Shown here in pieces: positions 7,387 through 16,100 of a DNA stretch of 41,360 bases. The position numbers were made by a program, and so were the translations under genes. The notes below the pieces were generated by a model. That model was given only the letters and a program-made list of their open reading frames with translations, was not told the DNA's origin and searched no databases. Position 1 is the stretch's first letter, and each line of letters starts with the position of its first letter. The DNA is from CAYJDR01 sp964368965 (GTDB lineage: Bacteria > Chrysiogenota > Deferribacteres > Deferribacterales > Mucispirillaceae). The stretch spans positions 1-41,360 of the forward strand of contig CAYJDR010000019.1 in assembly GCA_964368965.1 (NCBI GenBank), read 5' to 3'.

Positions 7387-9489
7387 TTACGCTATAAAAT
7401 AAGCATATACCATTAACGCTAAGGCAAATAAACCTAAAGCAACCATGATAAATCCGATAGTTTTTGAGAAGTTTACATACTTGTCAAATTTACCGTTTTC
7501 TTCTTTCAAGTCTTTCAACTTGTCAGTGGCTACAAGCCTATCATACCAAACTTTACGCTCTTGTTTAAGCTCTTCCTCTGTTAATGTACCAGAGAATATA
7601 ACCATATCCATAGGGAAGCGGTCAAGCCTAAAGTGAGTGTTGATGAAGTGTACAGCAAAGATAAAGCCGATTGCGAGCACTGCTTCATATGAGTGGATAA
7701 CTGTTGCTAAGTTGAAAGCCCAACCCGGCATCCATGTTGAGAACCACTCAGGGAACCATAACATTAAACCAGTTATACCGAATGTGAACATACCCCAAAT
7801 TTCTGCGAGGTAGTCGAATTTTTCCCAATATATCCAACGGTCAAACTGAGGCCTAGGCCCTAAACCTAAGAACCACTTAATTTGAGCGCCAATATCTTGG
7901 ATATCTTTTTTACGTGGCAACAGCGACTCTGGCCCGAACAACGCCCTTAAGAAGCGCATAAAGCTCATTTTGCCAGTTTCTGGGTCACGTATTTCATTTC
8001 TACGTTTGTATGCAACCGCACCGACTTCAATCACGTGCGAGAAGAATACAGCGATTAACACTAATGCTGCAGCATGGTGGATTTGCGTAAGCATTAACGG
8101 ACCACCTAAGATAGTCGCCAATGTTTTAGCCCATGGTGCATCATAGAACAACTGAGGCAAGCCTGTAATTGACAGTGTCAAGAAGCTAGTACCCATGAAA
8201 AAGTGTTGCAAACGGTGGAGTAACGAGAAACGTCTGATTGCAACTTTATCGTGGTGCATAGCATGCATAGCTTTTTTCCAAGCTTCTGGATTTCTGTTTC
8301 TAACAATAATCATCCTTGCGATAAACAGTATACTGTGTATGCCGAACGCTATAAATACTGTTGAGATCAGGATTATAAAAATCCATGACACATAGTAGAT
8401 TACAGCATTTTGCTCTTTGTCAGTTTTATCAGGGTGTGAAATATAAGTTGTAAACCCTGGGCCAACTTCCGAGTGGCAACCATCAGCTGAACATGTTTGC
8501 ATTGCAGTGAACCCAAACAATGTTGAGTGTGGGTTATCACTTTTTTGCACACTGTGAGCTGAGTGACAGTCATAACATGATGGCAACCTTGTTAAGTTAT
8601 CATCGTTTACTGTCAACAACAAACCTTTACCGTGGAATGTATTGCGATATTTTTCAACTTCATCTTCGTGACATTCTGAACACTGAGCTTCAGCAAGCTG
8701 TTTACGGTTCATCATCTCGCGCATCTCGCCGCCCTTGTGTATAGAGTGGCAAGTGATACAAGTTGGCTTTTTCTTCTCTTGTGTCATGCTGTCAGCATTA
8801 TCATATAATTCTACGCCTTTGCTTAACAGGTAATTAGATTGGTTTGAGTGGATACTTTTATCAAACGCAATAGCTACTTTTTCATGACAGTCTGCACAGT
8901 TATCATTTAATAGTACATTAGTGATAGCTGTGTCTTCGTTTATTCTACCATCTTCTTCAGCGTGGCAGCTTCTACAAGCAGGGATTTCGCCAAACATCAA
9001 CTTTCCATGGACAAGGTCTGTGTAGTTATCACTTTCGATACCTTTGTTCCATTTATGAGCTGATATTTTAATAGCTTCTCTGCCTGAAATTTTCCAGCCT
9101 TCAACGCCTTCAATCATTACATATACTTTCTCGAAGCCTTCTTCCATAAGGACAACAGCTACAGAGCTTGGTATAATGTCAGCGACATTTGTACCGTATA
9201 CAATGATTGGTATAGTTTGGTCAGTAGGCAATGCATCAATAAAGTCTTCATCTTCTAGCAAGATTGCGTTTGGGATAAACCCAACTTCGTTTCTGATATT
9301 TTCTGGATTTACATCAAAAAATACAGCGCCTTCCTCTTTCATGCCAGCAGCATTAGACAAACTGATAGGTGTAACACCTTCGATAATTGCAATATCTCCT
9401 TCGCCGCCTCCAGCGAAAGACATTGTTGCAGTTGCCAAAAATAAACACACTACGACCGCATATCTATAAATATAATTTCGTAAAGACAT
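7387..9489 (-). CDS. Fusion: rhodanese-like domain, hexaheme cytochrome c, membrane cytochrome b
   Basis: 700 residues. Signal peptide (MSLRNYIYRYAVVVCLF to SFA), then a rhodanese-like domain (about 32-140) in which the active-site Cys is absent (IIVYGTNVADI). Six heme c sites follow: CRSCH 172, CADCH 198, CITCH 244, CSECH 270, CYDCH 305 and an unusual CX4CH, CSADGCH at 333. From about 360 there are membrane helices of a b-type cytochrome with paired histidines (LLHRLQHFF, IHHAAALVL, FFSHVIEV, VIHSYEAVL, FAVHFINTHF). It likely takes electrons from quinol and passes them to the octaheme enzyme encoded just upstream. An in-frame ATG at 9501 also exists, but GGAG at 9499-9496 places the start at 9489. 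Confidence 0.8.
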   Translation of the reverse strand: MSLRNYIYRYAVVVCLFLATATMSFAGGGEGDIAIIEGVTPISLSNAAGMKEEGAVFFDVNPENIRNEVGFIPNAILLEDEDFIDALPTDQTIPIIVYGTNVADIIPSSVAVVLMEEGFEKVYVMIEGVEGWKISGREAIKISAHKWNKGIESDNYTDLVHGKLMFGEIPACRSCHAEEDGRINEDTAITNVLLNDNCADCHEKVAIAFDKSIHSNQSNYLLSKGVELYDNADSMTQEKKKPTCITCHSIHKGGEMREMMNRKQLAEAQCSECHEDEVEKYRNTFHGKGLLLTVNDDNLTRLPSCYDCHSAHSVQKSDNPHSTLFGFTAMQTCSADGCHSEVGPGFTTYISHPDKTDKEQNAVIYYVSWIFIILISTVFIAFGIHSILFIARMIIVRNRNPEAWKKAMHAMHHDKVAIRRFSLLHRLQHFFMGTSFLTLSITGLPQLFYDAPWAKTLATILGGPLMLTQIHHAAALVLIAVFFSHVIEVGAVAYKRRNEIRDPETGKMSFMRFLRALFGPESLLPRKKDIQDIGAQIKWFLGLGPRPQFDRWIYWEKFDYLAEIWGMFTFGITGLMLWFPEWFSTWMPGWAFNLATVIHSYEAVLAIGFIFAVHFINTHFRLDRFPMDMVIFSGTLTEEELKQERKVWYDRLVATDKLKDLKEENGKFDKYVNFSKTIGFIMVALGLFALALMVYAYFIA

Positions 9490-9507
9490 ACATCTCTCCA
9501 TGTGAAC

Positions 9508-9544
9508 ACCTGCACCTATGTGAAAAACTCACGTAAGTGCAGGT
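9508..9544 (-). repeat. Long intergenic hairpin between the two cytochrome genes
   Basis: ACCTGCAC (9508-9515) pairs with GTGCAGGT (9537-9544). Inside, TA and GTGA pair with TCAC and TA, with mismatches, and the loop is aaaac. No T run follows on the minus strand, so it is not a terminator; it more likely marks mRNA processing or protects the upstream message. Confidence 0.6.
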
Positions 9545-9565
9545 AAATCATAATAATTTTCTCAA

Positions 9566-11566
9566 CTATCTTTTAATTTTGCCAGCAACAATGCCTTTAG
9601 CAAGTTCAAGATGAACAAGTGCTTGGTCTACAAGATCCTTAGTAAATTTAGGACCGTGAACACCTTTAGAACCGTCTTTGTTGATTAAATCCATAGTAGA
9701 TTGTATTTCTTTAGCAAGCATCAACACTTCTGACTTAGCAGAAATTGATAGCCTTGTGTTAGCAACTAGGCCAGTGTTTATATCTTTCAAGCCATCTTTT
9801 AATTGTTCTAGGCCATCAAGAACAGGTTGTTGCCATTTCATAACATCATTGTAGATAGTTTCTTGGTCAGAGTAGTGTAAGTTCTCAGGCAATGTAGACT
9901 GGAACGGGCTATGACAACCAGTGCCACCAGGACCCATTAAGTTTACATCACTGTAACTTGTTCTACCACAACTCCACATTAAGTCTAGGTAAAATCTGCC
10001 ATCGTCATCACGATCGATCATCCAACCTTTAACAGTCATAGGATCACGCTCTTTTCCAGCTGGTGGGTTAAGAGTTTTAGCAGTTTTATCAACTTTAATT
10101 CTCCAAATATGAGCAGCACGAACGTTATCGAAACCACCTGCATCTGGCATTTGTACAGCTGCAAAGTTTTCACAACTCATGATGTTAGGCATGTGACAAC
10201 CAGTACAGCTTGTTGCTCCGTGTATACCGCCAGATTTGAAGAAACTTTTTTGAGTTTCGTGACAATCTTCACAGTTTTTCTTTAAGTTTGTAACTGTATA
10301 GCCATCTTTCCAGTCGTTTTTAGTAACTTCGTGCGGATCATGACAAGTTGCACACCTGATACCTTTATCATAGTGTTCAGAGCTGAACATTTGTGCACCC
10401 TCTGTACCACAAGATGGACAAGATGACTTGAAGTATGCATTGAATTGTTTGCGTGGATCTTTAGCAGCATCTTCTTCACTGAATGAGAAACGTTGGTGAC
10501 AACGCTCACAGTTTGAAGGCATACCAGCGCCTCTTGCACCATATAGATGGGCACCAGCACCGTGACACTCTTCACAAGAGATACCTTTAGCAATTGTGTG
10601 TTTTTCTAATTCTTCTTTGTTACCGATTGCAGCCATGAATTCTTCTTTAGATTCAAAGTCGAATTTCCAGCTATGGCAAGTTTCACAGTAAGATGAACCA
10701 GGTTGGAACATCAATTTTTCTTTATAAGTTGAACCATATGAGTTCATACCCCATACGTTAGAACCACTTTTACCAAAATCTTCCATTTTTGTTGGGAAGC
10801 CTGGGTAAACATCGGCGATTTTTTGAGCTAACTCAGGTGTTAATGATTCTGCCCAAAATCTTGAGAATTGGTTACCACCAGCAACTAATTTACCAGTACC
10901 ATCAGATAGGTTACCATCTTGTACATGATAAGTACCACGAACTAACCACTTATCAACGAAGCCATATTTAGTTCTTGGCGTACCGATGATGAATAGTACA
11001 TCTTCAGCTTGGACACCCATCGGCAGGATAGATGCATCTGATGCAGGGTATACAGGTTTTTTAAGGTCGTTGTTTACTTCTTCTATTTCGTCAGTAAAAC
11101 GAACAACTTTATTGTGACGTGAACGCTCCCATGCAGTGTATTGTGCTGCGTGACATTCACCACATTTTTCAGGGCCTACAAATTTGTTAGGGAAATCTAA
11201 CATAGATTCAAGTGCGAGTCTGTAAGTAACAGCAGTATGATCAAGTGCTTTATCACCCCTCCACTCTTTATAAGCTTCTGCGTTACCGAACTCAAGGAAC
11301 TCTTCAGTTCTGTCGCTTACAGCGATCTTACCAATCAATCTTCCTTCTGCTTCATATTTGAAGATAGGGTGGTTTTTGAATAGGAAGTTGTAGAAATCCT
11401 TCTCTTGCTCTACAGAGTCAGTTAAAGTTCTAACTCCGTTCTCCATAGCAACTTCAGGATACTTGTCTTCCAGTTTGCGAGTTTCAGCGTTACTTGTAGT
11501 AGCTGTAGTTACAGCGAAAACAAGAAAAAACAAAGCAATGATTACACTTTTAACTCTTTCACACAT
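9566..11566 (-). CDS. Octaheme cytochrome c, MccA/SirA-type sulfite reductase-like
   Basis: 666 residues with a signal peptide ending SNA. It has seven CXXCH sites (Cys135, 294, 331, 353, 405, 432, 454) and one long-spaced site, Cys533 to Cys551-His552, a CX17CH. Seven standard sites plus one long-spaced site is the hallmark of the octaheme sulfite reductase MccA of Wolinella (CX15CH) and SirA of Shewanella. Extra cysteines CPSCG (383, 386) and Cys465 could serve as copper ligands, since MccA holds copper(I) near its active heme. Expected reaction: six-electron reduction of sulfite to sulfide in the periplasm. Another octaheme reductase (tetrathionate, hydroxylamine type) is the alternative. 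The start at 11566 follows a perfect AGGAGG six bases upstream; the longer frame to 11605 lacks one. Confidence 0.72.
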   Translation of the reverse strand: MCERVKSVIIALFFLVFAVTTATTSNAETRKLEDKYPEVAMENGVRTLTDSVEQEKDFYNFLFKNHPIFKYEAEGRLIGKIAVSDRTEEFLEFGNAEAYKEWRGDKALDHTAVTYRLALESMLDFPNKFVGPEKCGECHAAQYTAWERSRHNKVVRFTDEIEEVNNDLKKPVYPASDASILPMGVQAEDVLFIIGTPRTKYGFVDKWLVRGTYHVQDGNLSDGTGKLVAGGNQFSRFWAESLTPELAQKIADVYPGFPTKMEDFGKSGSNVWGMNSYGSTYKEKLMFQPGSSYCETCHSWKFDFESKEEFMAAIGNKEELEKHTIAKGISCEECHGAGAHLYGARGAGMPSNCERCHQRFSFSEEDAAKDPRKQFNAYFKSSCPSCGTEGAQMFSSEHYDKGIRCATCHDPHEVTKNDWKDGYTVTNLKKNCEDCHETQKSFFKSGGIHGATSCTGCHMPNIMSCENFAAVQMPDAGGFDNVRAAHIWRIKVDKTAKTLNPPAGKERDPMTVKGWMIDRDDDGRFYLDLMWSCGRTSYSDVNLMGPGGTGCHSPFQSTLPENLHYSDQETIYNDVMKWQQPVLDGLEQLKDGLKDINTGLVANTRLSISAKSEVLMLAKEIQSTMDLINKDGSKGVHGPKFTKDLVDQALVHLELAKGIVAGKIKR

Positions 11567-11694
11567 AAGTTTCCTCCTCATGAAATTATATGAGATATGT
11601 AACACTCAACAATATAGAAAACACAGCACACTCCCCTCCACAGAAGCATAATGGCCACACTACATTTAATGATACCTCTCAATATTTCAGTCAG

Positions 11695-11721
11695 AGTATA
11701 ATACAATTTACAATTAGTCAA
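11695..11721 (-). promoter_or_regulatory. Probable promoter of the octaheme cytochrome cluster
   Basis: On the minus strand, TTGACT (11721-11716) and TATACT (11700-11695) are separated by 15 bases, shorter than ideal, suggesting a need for an activator. Very AT-rich DNA lies upstream. Confidence 0.5.
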
Positions 11722-11876
11722 GCTTTTTTTATTAAAATTCATTAATATTTAATGCTTTACGTAACAATGTTTTATTTTTCTCAAATACACGGCTGGTGCA
11801 ATAAAAATATTTTATTTTTCAACATATTACATTATTTTCAACCATAATACATACTAACAAAACAGATAATTAGTGC

Positions 11877-11913
11877 AAAAAAAAAGTGAATTCATCATTT
11901 TTTTGAATTCACT
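11877..11913 (-). terminator. Terminator of the larger Sel1-repeat gene
   Basis: GTGAATTC (11886-11893) pairs with GAATTCAC (11905-11912) plus one more A-T pair. On the minus strand it is followed by nine or more T. It lies about 50 bases after the stop codon of the gene at 11966. Confidence 0.88.
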
Positions 11914-11965
11914 AGCTTACTATTCAAGAACAGTTGAAATAAAACAATATAATACTAAAATTGCC

Positions 11966-12916
11966 TCAATAGTCAGGATTGTTTTCCTGTATTGTTTTCA
12001 TGAGATTAAAGGCAAATAATTCGCTCTCTTTCTTTATGTCGTTAGATATTTGGTTATTCATAGTGTTGAACGCCTCAATATATGTATTATTTTCACCGTT
12101 AAGTGTAACTGCCACCCATGCATATGCAAATGCTTTCATCATTTCTTCTTTTGAGCCACTGCCACTAAAATTTATAATTGCCAAACTATATATTGCATCG
12201 ACATTGCCTTGGTCCGCTGCAAGCATGAAATATTCAACAGCTTTTTCAGTATTTTGCTTTGTACCCAATCCTTTATGATGGAGATAACCTAGCCCATATT
12301 GCCCGATATCACTGCCATACTCTACTGCTTTCTCATAATATTTCGCAGCTTTGCTATAGTTTTGCGGCAAGCCTTCGCCTAGTTCATACATAATAGCTAC
12401 AGTTGTGATTGCGTCAAGATAGCCTTTATCAGCTAGTTCCACATACTTTTCTGCGGCTGTTTCTAAGCTCATATCAACCCCATGACCTAGTTCATGCATT
12501 AGCGCGACATTATATAATGAGTCCATATCGCCACCGCTGCCAGCTTGTTGAAAATAATCATAAGCTATCGCATAGTCTTGTGCGACATCAACACCATTGT
12601 AATATATAACGCCTAGTGCATACATTGCTTTTACATCGCCCTGCTCTTTAGCTTTCGTGATATAGTCCATACCTTTTACGATATCCTTCTCAAATCCATC
12701 TTGCCCATAATAATATGCAACACCTACCTTTGTTTGATACTCGCTATTGCCACTATCTGCGCGTTTTATCATTTCCTCAGGCGCAACAACTTCAGCTATA
12801 GGGACGACTGGCCTCTCTACCTTTGATTGCCCACCCATTTGAGTAACACTATACATAATAGCGCTGATAATGCCTAAACATAACAATCCAATGATAACAG
12901 ACTTTACTACTTTCAT
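11966..12916 (-). CDS. Membrane-anchored Sel1-repeat (TPR-like) protein
   Basis: 316 residues. One N-terminal hydrophobic helix (MKVVKSVIIGLLCLGIISAI) serves as anchor or uncleaved signal, then about six Sel1 repeats fill residues 45-290 (for example AMYALGVIYYNGVDVAQDYAIAY and IGQYGLGYLHHKG). These repeats form a solenoid that binds other proteins; the exact partner is unknown. The ATG at 12916 follows GAGG with six-base spacing; an in-frame TTG four codons earlier has no such site. It stands alone with its own terminator, divergent from the c-di-GMP gene. Its position beside the cytochrome cluster that carries another Sel1 gene may or may not mean a shared role. Confidence 0.8.
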   Translation of the reverse strand: MKVVKSVIIGLLCLGIISAIMYSVTQMGGQSKVERPVVPIAEVVAPEEMIKRADSGNSEYQTKVGVAYYYGQDGFEKDIVKGMDYITKAKEQGDVKAMYALGVIYYNGVDVAQDYAIAYDYFQQAGSGGDMDSLYNVALMHELGHGVDMSLETAAEKYVELADKGYLDAITTVAIMYELGEGLPQNYSKAAKYYEKAVEYGSDIGQYGLGYLHHKGLGTKQNTEKAVEYFMLAADQGNVDAIYSLAIINFSGSGSKEEMMKAFAYAWVAVTLNGENNTYIEAFNTMNNQISNDIKKESELFAFNLMKTIQENNPDY

Positions 12917-13035
12917 AACTACCCTCAAATTATTTTAAAATATTTCAAACTATTTGAACACTACAGTATCTCATATAAATATGCAACAATATAAAAACAA
13001 TCACATAAATTATATATAAGGAAACTATCTTACAG

Positions 13036-13050
13036 GCATGAATGACATGC
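13036..13050. repeat. Inverted repeat GCATG-N5-CATGC upstream of the c-di-GMP gene
   Basis: A perfect five-base dyad located 17 bases upstream of the -35 box in the divergent intergenic region 12917-13134. It could be an operator for either gene. Short dyads also occur by chance. Confidence 0.3.
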
Positions 13051-13066
13051 TTTGTTTATAAAAGAA

Positions 13067-13095
13067 TTGACTTTATTGCGCACAAGATTTATTGT
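13067..13095 (+). promoter_or_regulatory. Promoter of the GGDEF/EAL gene
   Basis: TTGACT at 13067-13072, a 17-base spacer and TATTGT at 13090-13095. AGGA lies six bases before the ATG at 13135. Confidence 0.6.
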
Positions 13096-13134
13096 ACTGT
13101 ATTGGCATAAAAATTCTCATATTCAGGATTACAC

Positions 13135-16100
13135 ATGAAAGCTAAAGATCTTGCTAACTATATCGCTGAAAATCACGAAATAATGTGCTATGTCGCAGAC
13201 CTTGAAAACTATGACATACTCTTTATAAATGATAAAGCTAAACAAACGTTAGGCAACCTAAAAAAAATCACAAAATGCTACAACATTTTTAACAATGCTG
13301 ATGAGCCATGCACTAACTGCAACAACTCGATGCTTGTTGACAATGAAACGACGTACAAAGTGATGCAAAATAAGAATGATGGCAAATTTTATTCTTTCAT
13401 GGAATCGCTTATCACTGTTGATGGCAGGCCAGCTAGGCTTACTTACATCATGGATATTGCAGTACAAGAGAAATATTTCAACATCACATCGCCTATGATA
13501 CACTTTGAGCAAACACTCACAAAATGTATCAAAACGCTAATTGAAGATGTTGACATTGATGAAGCAATTGATAACCTGCTCTCAACCATTGGCGATTACT
13601 ATCGCTCAGATCGCGCATACATCTTTGAAATAGACAACAATAATAACTTAGCATGTAATTCATATGAATGGAGCATGACATCAGACCTTGTCACTATTGA
13701 TAAATTTGCAACAATACCGTTAGATGACCTAAAGCCTTTCATAGATCTCTTCGCGCGTGAAGGTGAAGTATATATACGTGATATCGACGACTCACTTGAA
13801 AAAGCATCAGTATTGCACAATTGGCTAAAAGACACTAACACAACATCTATGCTGCTCGTGCCTGTTTATGAAAGAGGCCAACTCACAACATTTATCGGTG
13901 TTGACAACCAAAAACAATATGTTGATAATCCTGAACTTTTGCATGCAATATCATTTATCATTGCGGACAACATCAAAAAGCGTAAACTATTTAAAGAACT
14001 TGAAAAACTATCTTACTATGATACACTTACTGGTTTGTATAACAGAAACAAGTACACCCAATTCATAAATGAATTAAAATTAAATGATTTAACATCTATT
14101 GGTTTTTTCCACATCAATGTGAACGAACTAAAAGTAGCTAACGAAGTATATGGTGAAGCCTATGGTGACTCACTTATAAAACAAGTTGCTACCATATTGA
14201 AGGAAAATATTAAGCACAACATATTCAGGCTATCAGGTGATGAATTTATTGCGATATGCCCAGATATCTCACGCAAAGAGTTTGAGCGCTTGATTGACAA
14301 ACTGCGCATGGATGACCGCAAAGAATCAGAATATTCATTTGCAGTTGGTGGCGCTTGGCAAGATAAAAAGTTCAATATACAATTAGGGCTTTCACACGCT
14401 GCAGAAATAATGTATGCAGAAAAACAAAACTACTACAAAGCAAAAGACGCAAACACAATAAAATCTCGCTTAAACCCTGTTGAGATTATCTTAAATGAAA
14501 TCGCATCTGACTGCTTCAAAGTGTATCTACAGCCAAAAGTTAACCTTGCAACAGGTAAAATTTCTAGCGCAGAAGCACTCATACGTAAATTTAGCAAATC
14601 TGGCAAAATGATTTCACCTGATAACTTTATACCTATCTACGAGCGTGAAAGCACTATTAGGCACCTAGACTTCTTCGTGCTTGAAAAAGTTTGTATATTA
14701 CTGCAACTACTCATAAAAGAAGGCAAGCAGTTAAAAATCGCTGTTAACTTCTCGAGGATAACCTTTGTAAGCTATGACTTAGTTGATGAAGTTATAAAAA
14801 CTTGTGCAAAATATGGCGTACCTCACGAATATATAGTTATTGAAGTTACAGAAAGCATTGATAAAATGGATATGGATTTCCTCAACAAGAAACTAGATGC
14901 TATAAAAAATGCAGGCTTTCCTGTTTCGCTCGACGACTTCGGAGCAAAGCACTCAAACTTGCTTATGCTTACATCAGAAGTGTTTTCAGAAGTTAAAATT
15001 GACAAAGGACTCGTCGACAACATCACAAAAAGCGCGCAAAACCGTACCGTTGTTAGAAATATCATAAAAACCATCAAAGAACTTGATATATCAGACTGCA
15101 TGGCAGAAGGCATAGAAACTAAAGAGCAAAAAGACATCTTGCATGACCTAGGCTGTACCTATGGGCAAGGTTATTACTTTTATAGGCCAATGCCAATAGA
15201 TGATTTCCTCGAAGTATACTATAACGATAAAGGTATTACAGAGACAATGGCGCCTGCAATTATCGAAGCGCCTGAAGATGGCTTCATGCTCTCATCAGAT
15301 GAAATGTATGCAATACTTGAAGCTATGCCACTATGTATGAACCTATGGAACCATAAAAGAGAAAACGTAGCATGTAATATTCATGCCGCAACATTGTTCG
15401 ACCTTGAAAGCAAGGAGGAATACCTCCAGAAGTTCTTCATGCTTTCACCTGAAAAGCAACCTGATGGAAGATATTCACAAATAGCTGCAATGACATACAT
15501 AAACGAAGCACGCAACAATGGCTATGCAAAATTTTACTGGAAACATTGTAAAATAAACGGTGAAGAAATACCTGCTGAAATTACGCTTGTGAGGCTAGAT
15601 GTTAAAAGTGAAGATGGTGACTACTTTATTGCAGGCTTCACTAGGGACTTACGTAACTTCGTAAGTAGCACAAACACAATAGAAAAGTTCGATGGCGACC
15701 TACACGAGTCTGTATCCGATAAAATCCTACTTGATACACTCATTGGCTTCATTAACGAAATTATTTTCGTATATGACCTGCGTGAAAACCATATTAACTA
15801 CTTCGGCAAATCAATAGAAAACTACTCTGATGCTGGCTTAAGTAGCATATTTAACATATCAGACTCTAGGCACTTATACGAGGAAGATAAAAACAACGTC
15901 CTCGAAGCGCTTAAAAACGTTCGAAAAGGTATTATCAAGCCGTTTGAAGTGCGCTTGATATCAGATAATGGCATCACTAGATACAATAGGATTGAGTATG
16001 ACTTAATTAAAGATAACAGGGGCTTACCGCTGTTTGTTGTTGGTAAAGCTACAGATATCCATGACCAAAAAATGTTCGAACAACAAGCTAGGCTTGATTT

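Larger units (their letters stand above)
11567..11965. other. Intergenic region upstream of the octaheme cytochrome gene
   Basis: About 400 bases without a gene. It holds the ribosome binding site (11573-11578), a leader of about 120 bases and a promoter (11695-11721) for the octaheme gene, then very AT-rich DNA with repeats of TTTTATTTTTC, and the terminator of the Sel1 gene. No convincing small gene was seen. Confidence 0.6.

Noticed and set aside
10282..10593. Open frame overlapping the octaheme cytochrome gene on the same strand
   Set aside because: It is a shifted frame of a clear multiheme protein whose own frame is unbroken and rich in CXXCH motifs.
9566..11566. Nitrite reductase NrfA or hydroxylamine oxidoreductase for the octaheme protein
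   Set aside because: There is no CXXCK active-site motif of NrfA and no C-terminal pattern of HAO; the single long-spaced CXnCH site fits the MccA/SirA group better.
11740..11880. AT-rich repeats TTTTATTTTTC upstream of the cytochrome promoter as a replication origin or iteron set
   Set aside because: Only two imperfect copies, no DnaA-box series and no replication gene nearby; simple AT-rich promoter DNA is enough.
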